In this document: positions 15,688 through 24,592 of the stretch, in pieces | How positions within the stretch are numbered: position 1 is the first letter of the stretch | Layout: each line of letters begins with the position of its first letter | Assembly (NCBI RefSeq): GCF_000425205.1 | Contig: NZ_AULI01000002.1 | Location: 1-64,000, forward strand | Reading direction: 5' to 3' | DNA: 64,000 nucleotides | Source: Pontibacillus halophilus JSM 076056 = DSM 19796 | GTDB lineage: Bacteria; Bacillota; Bacilli; Bacillales; BH030062 | The notes under the pieces: generated by a model | What the model saw: the letters and a program-made list of their open reading frames with translations, nothing else | The model's database searches: none | Told to the model about the DNA's origin: nothing | Position numbers and translations under genes: made by a program

Positions 15688-17204
15688 ATGAATTCATAAC
15701 TGTCTTTAATGACCGTCGTGGCGAACTGCTACAGGCAATTTGGGAACATTTGCAGTTATCCATTGTTGCTTTGTTGATTGCAATCTTAATTGCTGTACCG
15801 CTAGGATTGGCGCTAACTCGTATGAAGCGAATCGCTGAGCCAGTCATTGGAGTTGCTGCGGTCCTCCAAACGATTCCAAGTCTAGCCGTATTAGCGTTTT
15901 TAATTCCGCTTGTCGGTATTGGGAAACAGCCAGCAATTATTGCATTAGTCGCTTATGCGTTATTGCCAATCCTAAGAAATACGTATACCGGAATTAAAGA
16001 AGTCGACCCTTCATTGAAAGAGGCAGCCATTGGGCTTGGAATGACATCATTCAAACGTCTTGCCAAAGTAGAATTGCCCCTCGCCATGCCTGTTATTATG
16101 GCAGGAATTAGAACATCCATGGTTCTTGTTGTCGGGACCACAACGATTGCCGCTTTAATCGGAGCGGGAGGACTAGGAGAACTAATTCTATTAGGGATTG
16201 ACCGTGGGAGTGAGATGAACCTTATTCTATTAGGAGCCATCCCCGCTGCACTCTTAGCCATTATTCTAGATTTTATCTTGCGTTTGTTTGAACGGACGAG
16301 TGCTAAATCAGGGTTTCGTTCCCTCTTGTCCATTCTCATTATAGCCGTTTTAGTCGTAACGATTCCTTTCATTGCTAATTTCAATCAACGTGCAGACTTA
16401 GTCGTAGGTGGAAAGATTGGAGCAGAGCCAAGGATCTTAATGAATATGTATAAGATTCTTATTGAAGATGAAACGGACTTAAATGTGAAGACAGAACCTA
16501 ACTTAGGTAAGACCGATTTCGTGTTTAAAGCATTGCAAGGTGGAGACATAGATATCTACCCTGAGTTCACAGGAACAGCTGTAGTGACATTCTTGAAAGA
16601 AGAAGCGGTGAGTAATTCATCTGAAGAAGTTTATGAACAGGCACGAGAAGGAATGGCAGAGAACTTTAACATGGCCTATCTTAAGCCGATGCAGTTTAAC
16701 AATACGTATGCGGTAGCAACCACTGAAGAAATCGCACAACGATACAACCTAACGACCATTGGGGATTTGAAGAGGGTAGAGAATCAATTGACAGCCGGCT
16801 TTACACTTGAGTTTACGAATAGACAAGACGGGTACGTAGGCATGCAAGAGCTGTATGATTTAAACTTAGATGTGAACACGATGGAAGCAGGTGTACGCCA
16901 GCAAGCCATTGCCAGTGGTGATGTTGAGATTATTGATGCCTATTCAACTCAAGGATACATGATTGAGTACAATCTTGTTGCTCTTGAAGACCCGGAAAAT
17001 CTATTTCCGCCATACCAGGGAGCGCCGTTACTGCGTCAAGAAACTCTTGAAGAATACCCAGAGCTTGAAGAGATCTTAAATCAGCTTGCTGGTGAGATTA
17101 CAGCTGAGGAAATGCAACAAATGAACTATCAAGTCGACTATGAAGATGCAAATCCATATGAAGTGGCCGAAGAGTACTTGAAAGAAATTGATTTAATTGA
17201 CTAA
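15684..17204 (+). CDS. opuFB: Osmoprotectant ABC importer, fused permease and binding protein (OpuFB type)
   Basis: A 506-residue fusion. Residues 1-210 are a BPD-type permease with about five to six membrane segments and the EAA-like motif EAAIGLGMTSFKRLAKVELP. After a further hydrophobic segment (about 213-231), residues 238-506 are an OpuAC-type substrate-binding domain starting VVGGKIGAEPRILMNMYKIL, held outside the membrane. Two-component importers of this design (OpuFA-OpuFB) bring in glycine betaine and related compounds; the OpuA and OpuC systems keep a separate binding protein. The gene overlaps opuFA by 4 bp; the yneT RBS starts at its stop codon. Confidence 0.9.
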   Translation: MNEFITVFNDRRGELLQAIWEHLQLSIVALLIAILIAVPLGLALTRMKRIAEPVIGVAAVLQTIPSLAVLAFLIPLVGIGKQPAIIALVAYALLPILRNTYTGIKEVDPSLKEAAIGLGMTSFKRLAKVELPLAMPVIMAGIRTSMVLVVGTTTIAALIGAGGLGELILLGIDRGSEMNLILLGAIPAALLAIILDFILRLFERTSAKSGFRSLLSILIIAVLVVTIPFIANFNQRADLVVGGKIGAEPRILMNMYKILIEDETDLNVKTEPNLGKTDFVFKALQGGDIDIYPEFTGTAVVTFLKEEAVSNSSEEVYEQAREGMAENFNMAYLKPMQFNNTYAVATTEEIAQRYNLTTIGDLKRVENQLTAGFTLEFTNRQDGYVGMQELYDLNLDVNTMEAGVRQQAIASGDVEIIDAYSTQGYMIEYNLVALEDPENLFPPYQGAPLLRQETLEEYPELEEILNQLAGEITAEEMQQMNYQVDYEDANPYEVAEEYLKEIDLID

Positions 17205-17217
17205 AGGAGTGAATCAC

Positions 17218-17637
17218 ATGGATATTCAAAATCCATCAAGAGAAACGATTAAAGATATTCTTCAACAATCAAAGACAATTGCTGTTGTGGGTCTCTCTGA
17301 CAATCCTAATCGAACATCGTATCAAATATCAAAGGCTATGCAGGATGCTGGCTACAAGATAATCCCTGTAAATCCGAATGTTGATGAAGTGCTAGGCGAG
17401 AAATCCTACCGTTCTTTGCTCGATTTAGACCAAAGTGTAGATCTCATTAACGTATTTAGAAGGTCAGAACATTTACCTGCCCTTGCTAAAGAAGCAGCTC
17501 AAATTGATGCACCCGTATTCTGGGCGCAACAAGGGGTTGCAAGTGAGGAAGCCTATCGTTATTTAACGGAGCAGAATAAGACTGTGATTATGGACATGTG
17601 TATTAAAGTCGCACATTCTGTTACAATAGGTAAATAA
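17218..17637 (+). CDS. yneT: CoA-binding domain protein YneT
   Basis: A 139-residue Rossmann-fold protein with the CoA-binding signature KTIAVVGLSDNPNRTSYQIS, the KIIPVNPN turn and a conserved C-terminal VIMDMCIKV. It is the free-standing form of the domain found in succinyl-CoA synthetase alpha; its role is unknown. ATG 17218 follows AAAGGAGTG; the earlier in-frame ATG at 17197 is inside opuFB. It lies just before parE, as in B. subtilis, but is transcribed here after the opuF genes. Confidence 0.9.
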   Translation: MDIQNPSRETIKDILQQSKTIAVVGLSDNPNRTSYQISKAMQDAGYKIIPVNPNVDEVLGEKSYRSLLDLDQSVDLINVFRRSEHLPALAKEAAQIDAPVFWAQQGVASEEAYRYLTEQNKTVIMDMCIKVAHSVTIGK

Positions 17638-17655
17638 GAGCGGCGTATTGCCAAA

Positions 17656-17684
17656 GAAAATCCCTGTGAGAGCAGGGATTTTTT
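17656..17684 (+). terminator. Terminator after yneT
   Basis: AAAATCCCTG/CAGGGATTTTTT with a six-base loop. Confidence 0.9.
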
Positions 17685-17761
17685 ACGTCCTTAGGGAAAA
17701 GTGTATTTGCGTAGCGTTAGAAAATCGTTAGAATAAGAGAAGCGCACGCTAAAGGCTCTTG

Positions 17762-17790
17762 TTTACAAAATCGAACATTCGTTCTATTAT
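17762..17790 (+). promoter_or_regulatory. parE promoter with LexA box in the spacer
   Basis: TTTACA (17762-17767), a 17-base spacer and TATTAT (17785-17790) form a sigma-A promoter. The spacer ends with CGAACATTCGTTC (17772-17784), close to the Bacillus LexA/DinR consensus CGAAC-N4-GTTYC. LexA bound here would block RNA polymerase. Transcription would begin near 17797, which rules out the ATG at 17794 as parE start. Confidence 0.75.
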
Positions 17791-17823
17791 TAAATGAAGA
17801 GCATTGGAAAGGAGCACAACAGA

Positions 17824-19776
17824 GTGGCAACGAATTCAACTCAATATAATGATGATTCCATACAAGTGCTTGAAGGCCTCGAGGCAGTCCGTAAACGCCC
17901 AGGTATGTATATCGGTAGTACAGACCACCGTGGTCTTCATCACCTCGTATATGAAATAGTAGATAACGCAGTTGACGAAGCATTGGCAGGATTCGGAGAT
18001 CGGATCGCCGTCGTCATACATAAAGATAATAGCATCTCAGTTGTAGATGAAGGACGTGGAATGCCTACAGGAATGCACAAACTAGGTAAACCAACACCAG
18101 AAGTCATCTTGACGGTCCTACACGCTGGCGGTAAATTTGGTCAGGGTGGCTACAAGACAAGTGGCGGACTACACGGCGTTGGTGCTTCTGTAGTAAACGC
18201 ATTGTCAGAATGGCTAGAAGTTACTATTTGTCGTGATGGTCAGAAATACTACCAACGTTTTGAAAGCGGAGGTAAACCCGTAACTCCTTTAGAACATAAG
18301 GGAGGTACAAAGAAAAGCGGGACGACTATCCACTTTAAGCCAGACCCAACAATCTTCTCCGTTACAACGTACGATTTCGAAACGTTATCTGAACGCCTAA
18401 GGGAATCTGCATTCTTACTAAAAGGATTGCAGATTGATATTAAAGATGAACGTCATGACCAGGTAGAAGAATATCAATATCCGGATGGGTTGAAATCGTT
18501 CGTTTCTTATCTAAATGAAGAGAAAGAACCCCTTCATCCTGTTGTTTCATTTGAAGGAGAACAGGAAGAAATAGAAATTGATATCGCCTTTCAGTTCAAT
18601 GATGGCTATTCAGAGAACATGCTTTCCTTTGTCAACAACGTTCGTACGAAAGATGGGGGAACGCATGAATCAGGTGCCAGAAGCGCCATTACAAGAAGCT
18701 TTAATGATACAGCACGTAAATCTGGATTATTAAAGGAAAAGGATAAGAATTTAGAAGGTACAGATATTCGTGAGGGGTTCACAGCCGTCGTTTCAATCCG
18801 TATTCCGGAGGAGAAGCTCCAGTTTGAGGGGCAGACGAAATCGAAACTTGGTACATCTGAAGCACGTTCAGCTGTAGATGGGATTGTGACTGAGAACCTA
18901 TCTTACTTCCTTGAAGAAAATCCTGAAACAGCTTCTATGCTTATACGTAAAGCCATCAAAGCGAAAGAAGCGAGAGAAGCAGCTAGAAAAGCTAGGGAAG
19001 AAGCGCGTACAGGCAAGAAACGAAAAAAGAAAGATACATTACTAAGCGGAAAGCTGACACCAGCGCAATCGAAGAACGCTCAAAGAAACGAACTTTATCT
19101 CGTAGAGGGTGATTCTGCAGGAGGTTCAGCGAAGCAAGGAAGGGATCGTCGATTCCAAGCCGTGCTTCCGCTTCGTGGTAAAGTCATCAACACAGAAAAG
19201 GCGAAACTTCAAGATATTATGAAGAATGAAGAAATCTCAACAATCATTCATACCATCGGAGCAGGAGTCGGTTCTGATTTCAATATTGAAGATTGCCAGT
19301 ATGACAAAATTGTTATTATGACGGATGCCGACACAGACGGTGCTCATATTCAAGTACTACTTCTCACATTCTTCTATCGATATATGCAAGAATTAATTCG
19401 GGCTGGCAAAGTGTACATTGCCCTTCCACCTTTATACAAAGTGTCGAAAGGAAAAGGGAAGAAAGAGCAGGTTCATTACGCTTGGGAAGATGAAGAAATG
19501 CAAGAGATTACAAAGAAAATGAAAAATGGCTATACCATTCAACGTTATAAAGGTCTTGGTGAGATGAATGCAGACCAGCTTTGGGAAACAACGATGAATC
19601 CAGAAACAAGAACGTTAATCCGAGTTACCATCGATGATCTTGCCCGAGCTGAGCGTCGTGTAGCTACGCTTATGGGGGATAAAGTAGAACCTCGTCGGAA
19701 GTGGATTGAATCCCACGTAGCCTTCGGCATGGAAGACCAAAGCAACATTTTAGAAAACGACAAACTGCAGTCATAG
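17824..19776 (+). CDS. parE: DNA topoisomerase IV subunit B
   Basis: A 650-residue ATPase subunit of topoisomerase IV, which separates linked daughter chromosomes. It has the GHKL ATP site (VDNAVDEALAG, DEGRGMPTGMH, GGLHGVGASVVNALS), the transducer Lys (QTKSKLG) and the TOPRIM motifs EGDSAGGSAKQGRD and DADTDGAHI. GTG 17824 is chosen because AAAGGAG lies 9 bases upstream and the promoter transcription start falls after the alternative ATG. A charged insert KKRKKKDTLL precedes the TOPRIM part, as in other Gram-positive ParE. It is followed 15 bp later by parC. Confidence 0.97.
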   Translation: MATNSTQYNDDSIQVLEGLEAVRKRPGMYIGSTDHRGLHHLVYEIVDNAVDEALAGFGDRIAVVIHKDNSISVVDEGRGMPTGMHKLGKPTPEVILTVLHAGGKFGQGGYKTSGGLHGVGASVVNALSEWLEVTICRDGQKYYQRFESGGKPVTPLEHKGGTKKSGTTIHFKPDPTIFSVTTYDFETLSERLRESAFLLKGLQIDIKDERHDQVEEYQYPDGLKSFVSYLNEEKEPLHPVVSFEGEQEEIEIDIAFQFNDGYSENMLSFVNNVRTKDGGTHESGARSAITRSFNDTARKSGLLKEKDKNLEGTDIREGFTAVVSIRIPEEKLQFEGQTKSKLGTSEARSAVDGIVTENLSYFLEENPETASMLIRKAIKAKEAREAARKAREEARTGKKRKKKDTLLSGKLTPAQSKNAQRNELYLVEGDSAGGSAKQGRDRRFQAVLPLRGKVINTEKAKLQDIMKNEEISTIIHTIGAGVGSDFNIEDCQYDKIVIMTDADTDGAHIQVLLLTFFYRYMQELIRAGKVYIALPPLYKVSKGKGKKEQVHYAWEDEEMQEITKKMKNGYTIQRYKGLGEMNADQLWETTMNPETRTLIRVTIDDLARAERRVATLMGDKVEPRRKWIESHVAFGMEDQSNILENDKLQS

Positions 19777-19791
19777 AGGGGGACGATAATT

Positions 19792-22236
19792 ATGGCAGAA
19801 ACACAACGATATTTAGATTTACCATTAGAAGAAGTCATCGGTGATCGATTTGGTCGCTATAGTAAATACATCATTCAAGATCGTGCCCTCCCTGACGCGC
19901 GTGATGGTTTGAAGCCTGTACAACGAAGAATTTTATACGCTATGCATCATGAACGGAACACCCACGATAAACCTCACCGAAAATCTGCAAAGACCATCGG
20001 TACAGTAATAGGGAACTACCACCCACACGGAGATTCCTCCGTGTATGAGGCGATGGTGCGCATGAGTCAAGATTGGAAGCTAAGGAATGTACTTGTTGAA
20101 ATGCATGGCAATAACGGTAGTGTCGATGGAGACCCGCCTGCGGCAATGCGTTATACAGAAGGAAGGCTTTCATCAATTTCTTCTGAGCTATTGCGTGACA
20201 TTGAGAAAGAAACGGTTGATCATATTCCGAACTTTGACGACACCATTATGGAACCGGTCGTTCTTCCAGCTAAATTCCCAAACCTCCTAGTGAACGGTTC
20301 AACAGGGATTTCCGCGGGTTATGCCACGGAAATTCCTTCTCACAATCTAGGTGAAGTGATTGATGCTGTTATTCAGCGGATTGACCACCCTGAAGCTAGT
20401 GTCGATGAGCTGATGACAGCACTGAAAGGCCCGGATTTCCCTACAGGTGGTATCATTCAAGGTGTAGAAGGAATCAAGAAAGCGTACGAAACAGGTAAAG
20501 GGAAAATTGTCGTACGAGGACGAGCTGCCATTGAAACAATTAAAGGCGGCAAGGAACAAATCGTCATTGATGAAATTCCATATGACGTGAATAAAGCGAA
20601 CATGGTCAAGAAGATGGACGAACTACGCATCGATAAGAAAGTGGAAGGCATTGCTGAAGTTCGTGATGAAACAGACCGAACAGGACTTCGTGTTGTCATT
20701 GAGCTTAAGAAGGATGCAGATAGTACGGGAATCTTAAATTACCTATACAAGAATACGGACTTGCAAATCAGCTACCACTTCAACATGGTTGCGATTCATA
20801 ATAAGACACCTAAGCTTTTAAGTCTTCCTCAATTGCTTGATTCTTATATTCTACATCAGCGTGACGTAGTGACGCGTCAATCTAACTATGATTTAAGGAA
20901 AGCCAAAGAACGTGCGCACATTGTAGAAGGGTTAATGAAAGCCATCTCCATCTTAGATGAAGTCATTGCAACCATTCGTGCCTCGAAGGATAAAGGGGAT
21001 GCGAAAAACCGAATTTCAGAAGCGTATGGTTTCACAGAAGCTCAGGCAGAAGCAATCGTGAATCTACAACTTTACCGCTTGACGAACACAGATATAACCT
21101 CTCTCCAGGAGGAAGAAGCAGAGCTTAAGAAGCGAATTGCAGATCTTGAAGCAATCCTTGGAGATGAACAAAAGTTATTGAAAGTCATCAAGACGGATTT
21201 GAAGAAACTTCGTAAACAGTATGCAACAGACCGAGTAACGAAGATTGAGGATGAAATAGAAGAACTGAAAATCAATTTAGAAGTAACGGTTCCGAGTGAG
21301 GATGTTCTCGTTTCTGTTACAGAAGAAGGCTATATTAAACGGACGAGTCTAAGGTCATACGCTGCTTCAAATGGTGAAGGATTTGCCATGAAGGACGGAG
21401 ACACGTTGTTAGGCTTATATGAGATTAACACAACAGATACACTACTCGCCTTTACGAATAAAGGGAACTACATTTACCTTCCCGTTCATGAGTTGCCCGA
21501 TATAAGATGGAAAGACTTGGGTCAGCATATTGCAAATGTAATTTCTATAGATCGAAATGAACACTTAATTAAGGCAATCCCAATACGAGACTTTAAACAA
21601 CCTCAGTACCTCTTATTTGCAACGAAGAACGGAATGGTGAAGAGAAGTGAGCTACATCTTTATCAAGCGCAGCGCTATACGAAACCACTTGTCGCCATCA
21701 ACATTAAAGATGACGACGAAGTGATTGGTGTCGAGCTTACTAGTGGTAGTCAAGAAGTGTTCTTAGCTTCAAACAAAGGATACGGTCTATGGTTTGATGA
21801 AACTGAACTGAAACCGATCGGTCAACGTGCAGGCGGGGTCAAAGGAATGACGCTTAAGGATGATGAGGAAGTCATCAATCTTGCTTCTTTCCATCTTGGA
21901 GAGGACCCATCCCTCCTTCTGATTACGCATCGCGGTGCAGCAAAACGGATGAGATTGAAAGAATTTGATAAGTCGCAGCGAGCGAAGAAGGGAGTCGTTA
22001 TGCTCCGTGAGCTGAAGAAAAATCCACATCAGATTGTAGGTTTCTTAGCCACGCACAGCGGAGACAGAATTCATTTGCTTACCGACAAAGGTGTTCTTCA
22101 AACTATCCACCCAATGGACTTTAAAGCTAATGATCGATATAGTAACGGCTCATATGTCGTTGATAACGAAACTGAAGGTGACGTAACAAAGGTTTGGCAA
22201 GAACAACAGTACGAACGAGTTTTCACAGATGAATAG
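19792..22236 (+). CDS. parC: DNA topoisomerase IV subunit A
   Basis: An 814-residue breakage-reunion subunit. The catalytic Tyr is Y121 in AAMRYTEGRLS, and the C-terminal third is the DNA-wrapping beta-pinwheel. The quinolone-determining segment reads HPHGDSSVYEAM, with Ser82 and Glu86 in the positions equivalent to Ser80 and Glu84 of Staphylococcus aureus GrlA, i.e. the sensitive form. It is expressed with parE from the LexA-boxed promoter and ends in a strong bidirectional terminator. Confidence 0.97.
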   Translation: MAETQRYLDLPLEEVIGDRFGRYSKYIIQDRALPDARDGLKPVQRRILYAMHHERNTHDKPHRKSAKTIGTVIGNYHPHGDSSVYEAMVRMSQDWKLRNVLVEMHGNNGSVDGDPPAAMRYTEGRLSSISSELLRDIEKETVDHIPNFDDTIMEPVVLPAKFPNLLVNGSTGISAGYATEIPSHNLGEVIDAVIQRIDHPEASVDELMTALKGPDFPTGGIIQGVEGIKKAYETGKGKIVVRGRAAIETIKGGKEQIVIDEIPYDVNKANMVKKMDELRIDKKVEGIAEVRDETDRTGLRVVIELKKDADSTGILNYLYKNTDLQISYHFNMVAIHNKTPKLLSLPQLLDSYILHQRDVVTRQSNYDLRKAKERAHIVEGLMKAISILDEVIATIRASKDKGDAKNRISEAYGFTEAQAEAIVNLQLYRLTNTDITSLQEEEAELKKRIADLEAILGDEQKLLKVIKTDLKKLRKQYATDRVTKIEDEIEELKINLEVTVPSEDVLVSVTEEGYIKRTSLRSYAASNGEGFAMKDGDTLLGLYEINTTDTLLAFTNKGNYIYLPVHELPDIRWKDLGQHIANVISIDRNEHLIKAIPIRDFKQPQYLLFATKNGMVKRSELHLYQAQRYTKPLVAINIKDDDEVIGVELTSGSQEVFLASNKGYGLWFDETELKPIGQRAGGVKGMTLKDDEEVINLASFHLGEDPSLLLITHRGAAKRMRLKEFDKSQRAKKGVVMLRELKKNPHQIVGFLATHSGDRIHLLTDKGVLQTIHPMDFKANDRYSNGSYVVDNETEGDVTKVWQEQQYERVFTDE

Positions 22237-22246
22237 GTGAATGAAT

Positions 22247-22291
22247 AGAAGAACCCCTCTCACACTAACGTGTTGGAGGGGTTCTTCTTGT
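22247..22291. terminator. Bidirectional terminator between parC and the nucleoside hydrolase gene
   Basis: AGAAGAACCCCTC pairs with GAGGGGTTCTTCT; one arm lies within the last codons of the leftward hydrolase gene. Confidence 0.88.
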
Positions 22292-23233
22292 TAATTGAGT
22301 AACAAATCGATTAAGAAATGTAGGATAATCTACACCTATTGCTACATAATGAGCAGGATAATCCGCTTTATCCTTTACTTGTCTGAAATCACCAATAGTT
22401 TGGCCGAACGCTTCTCCTTCTTGTGTCACTACTTTCACTGGTGCTTTATTGAACGTAACAGAACGACCGGCAATGATGCTCCATAACGCCAATACATCGT
22501 GAAGTGGCGGACCAGGTAACGGCTCCGTTGACTTGCTCTTATAGAAGTTAAAGTAGTAATCGAACATTGGTTTGAATAATTGCTTGATAATAGGATTTGG
22601 ACAGTATTGTTTAATATATTCAGCAGTCTCATTCGGTAGATAAGCATACTGGGTGACATTGAGTGGAACGATAAACATCGGTTTGCCAACGGTTAAGATG
22701 AAATGAGCTGCATAGGGGTCCCCGTGTATATTCGCCTCTGCTACTGGTGTAACATTCCCAGGGGATAAAAAAGCCCCGCCCATGATATACACATCCTTAA
22801 TTCGTTCTCTGTATTCCGGGTATAGAACGAAAAAAGTCGCAAGAGACGAAAGACGACCGACATTTACGACGTAGATGTCGTCTTCCTCGTACTGGTGAAA
22901 GAGCGTTCTAACATAATGGAAATCTTCAATTCTTCCTTGTTGAGAGGCTTCGCTTGGTATAAATGGGCCAAGCCCATAGTCGCCATGAATTTCAGGTACA
23001 TAATCAGGAACCTTACCTGTATAAGGCTTGGACGCACCTTCTATAATAGGAATGTGCTCTGCGTTTGCAAGAGACCTTATGAACAGTGCGTTTCGTTTCG
23101 CATTTTCCCTCGGAATATTCCCATAACCGGTAACAACAGCCACAATATCAATTTCCTCTTCAAAGAAGGCATAGACGAGAGCAAGCACATCATCGATTCC
23201 GAAATCCGCAAAAAATAACACCTTTTTCCCCAT
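22265..23233 (-). CDS. Nucleoside hydrolase (IU-nucleoside hydrolase fold)
   Basis: A 322-residue protein of the inosine-uridine nucleoside hydrolase family, enzymes that cut ribonucleosides into base and ribose. The N-terminal calcium-site block reads LFFADFGIDDVLAL, where the classical form is DTDPGIDD: the first Asp is Phe and the Pro is Phe, while the second Asp and the DD pair remain. YIMGGAF and a C-terminal HDVLALWSI (family D in HDP/HDA) are also present. ATG 23233 follows GGAGTGA; the longer frame has no RBS. Altered substrate preference or a reduced role is possible. Confidence 0.85.
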   Translation of the reverse strand: MGKKVLFFADFGIDDVLALVYAFFEEEIDIVAVVTGYGNIPRENAKRNALFIRSLANAEHIPIIEGASKPYTGKVPDYVPEIHGDYGLGPFIPSEASQQGRIEDFHYVRTLFHQYEEDDIYVVNVGRLSSLATFFVLYPEYRERIKDVYIMGGAFLSPGNVTPVAEANIHGDPYAAHFILTVGKPMFIVPLNVTQYAYLPNETAEYIKQYCPNPIIKQLFKPMFDYYFNFYKSKSTEPLPGPPLHDVLALWSIIAGRSVTFNKAPVKVVTQEGEAFGQTIGDFRQVKDKADYPAHYVAIGVDYPTFLNRFVTQLTRRTPPTR

Positions 23234-23370
23234 TAAGATCACTCCACTAGGGCGTTTTCTTAATACTATTCCACTTTCACCCACTTATCCCAACTAAAGT
23301 AAAACAGCTTGTTTACATATTACAGAGACTGGGAATGGAAAGGTAGACTATGTTGGAGGTGGATAAGAAT

Positions 23371-23748
23371 ATGGCGAAGAATCGTTGGACAAAGCAAGAT
23401 TATCCAGAATCAATGAAGAACTTACCAGATGAAGTTAGAGAAAAAGCGATTGAAATTGCAAACGCACTGTTAGACGAAGAGGATATGCCTGAAGGACGAG
23501 CAATTGCCATTGCAACCTCACAAGCACAGAAATCAGAAGGAAGTACAGATAAAGATACCGTTTATCATGTCGTTCCGCAGGAAGAACGTTGGGCTGTTAT
23601 GAAAGAAGATGCGAAACAGGCGAGTTATATGGCTGATACAAAAGATGACGCCATGGAACGAGCACGTGATCTTATGAATAAACACGATGCCATTCTAGTC
23701 GTCCATAAAGCAGATGGCACTGTACAGCAGCAAATCAATCAAAAATAG
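23371..23748 (+). CDS. DUF2188 protein, YdaT-like
   Basis: A 125-residue protein in two parts: an N-terminal ChaB-like helix-rich part (RWTKQDYPESMKNLPDEVRE to about residue 52) and a C-terminal DUF2188 domain with YHVVPQEERWAVMKEDA and ILVVHKADGTV. The pair resembles B. subtilis YdaT, a general-stress gene product of unknown function. ATG 23371 lies after GGAGGTG; the ATG at 23350 is upstream of that RBS. It is a single-gene unit between two terminators. Confidence 0.8.
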   Translation: MAKNRWTKQDYPESMKNLPDEVREKAIEIANALLDEEDMPEGRAIAIATSQAQKSEGSTDKDTVYHVVPQEERWAVMKEDAKQASYMADTKDDAMERARDLMNKHDAILVVHKADGTVQQQINQK

Positions 23749-23755
23749 AACGGTA

Positions 23756-23809
23756 GAACAAGAAAAGCCAAGGCTAGTGGGAAGTATAGAGCCTTGGTTT
23801 TTCTTGTTC
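23756..23809 (+). terminator. Terminator after the DUF2188 gene
   Basis: A 20-base inverted repeat GAACAAGAAAAGCCAAGGCT with one mismatch, 14-base loop and T-rich right arm. Confidence 0.8.
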
Positions 23810-23930
23810 TAATTTATAGTAAGAAGCGTTGGTTTGACGAGCGGTCTCGGACTAAGTCGAAAAATATATCTAGAATTATCTGAATTCTCGTGCTATTATG
23901 TAAGCGGATTCATAAAAGGGGAGATGATGC

Positions 23931-24545
23931 ATGCCTGAACTACGAGAGAAAGTTATTCAATCTTCATTAGAGCTGTTTGCAGAGAAAGGCTTTCATAGAG
24001 TATCTGTAAATGAAATAGTGCAACACTGCGGCGTATCCAAAGGTGGATTCTATCATTATTTCAAGTCGAAAGATGAGCTGCTTTATGTGATACACGATAC
24101 ATTTATTACATATGTTCTAGAGAAAGCCCAACTTGCCGTATTAAACAACACCCACCCTACCTACCAACTTCATGCAATCATCCATTCTTTCGTAAAGGTT
24201 TTTGACCTTTATCAACTCCACATTTCCGTATTTTATCAAGAGAGTATTTATTTAACCTCACCGTTTGAAGAACGCATTAAAGAAAAGCGTGACCGATTTA
24301 AAGATCTGTTGCTTGCTGTTATTAAGAATGGTCAACAACAAGATCAGTTCAGAACCGACCTTCCCCCACAAATCGCTACCATGTCGATATTGGGAATGGT
24401 GAACTGGACCTATAAGTGGTACAGCCGTGATGGAGAAAAATCCATTGATGAAATTGCCGACTACTTCTATGAATTTATTTCTAGAGCCTTATTGCCGGAA
24501 GATTTCATAATGCTTAGGAACGAAGAGTTGAATGCTAAATTATAA
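23931..24545 (+). CDS. TetR family regulator of the leucine/acyl-CoA operon
   Basis: A 204-residue TetR protein with HTH VSVNEIVQHCGVSKGGFYHY FKSKDELL (residues about 24-50) and a C-terminal domain like those of fatty-acyl-CoA-responsive regulators. It is the first gene of the cluster, 47 bp before the acyl-CoA dehydrogenase; that gap holds a palindrome that is its likely operator. In many bacteria such regulators repress acyl-CoA degradation and release DNA on binding an acyl-CoA, which is the simplest inference here. B. subtilis yngJ-E has no TetR gene at this position as far as I recall. Confidence 0.87.
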   Translation: MPELREKVIQSSLELFAEKGFHRVSVNEIVQHCGVSKGGFYHYFKSKDELLYVIHDTFITYVLEKAQLAVLNNTHPTYQLHAIIHSFVKVFDLYQLHISVFYQESIYLTSPFEERIKEKRDRFKDLLLAVIKNGQQQDQFRTDLPPQIATMSILGMVNWTYKWYSRDGEKSIDEIADYFYEFISRALLPEDFIMLRNEELNAKL

Positions 24546-24551
24546 GACTGT

Positions 24552-24570
24552 CCGACCAACCAGTCGGTCT
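24552..24570. promoter_or_regulatory. Probable TetR operator in the tetR-acyl-CoA dehydrogenase gap
   Basis: CCGAC and GTCGG half-sites flank CAACCA (CCGACCAACCAGTCGG), a layout common for TetR operators in acyl-CoA degradation clusters. It lies about 25 bp before the dehydrogenase start. Confidence 0.6.
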
Positions 24571-24592
24571 TATTAAAGAGAGGGGTTTAACG

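Noticed and set aside
17794-17823. An ATG at 17794 giving a longer ParE
   Set aside because: It lies only four bases after the -10 box, before the expected transcription start, and has no RBS; GTG 17824 has AAAGGAG at the right distance.
23848-23862. Palindrome GACTAAGTC before the tetR gene of the leucine cluster
   Set aside because: Its half-sites do not match the CCGAC/GTCGG operator in the gap after tetR, so I would not call it a second operator.
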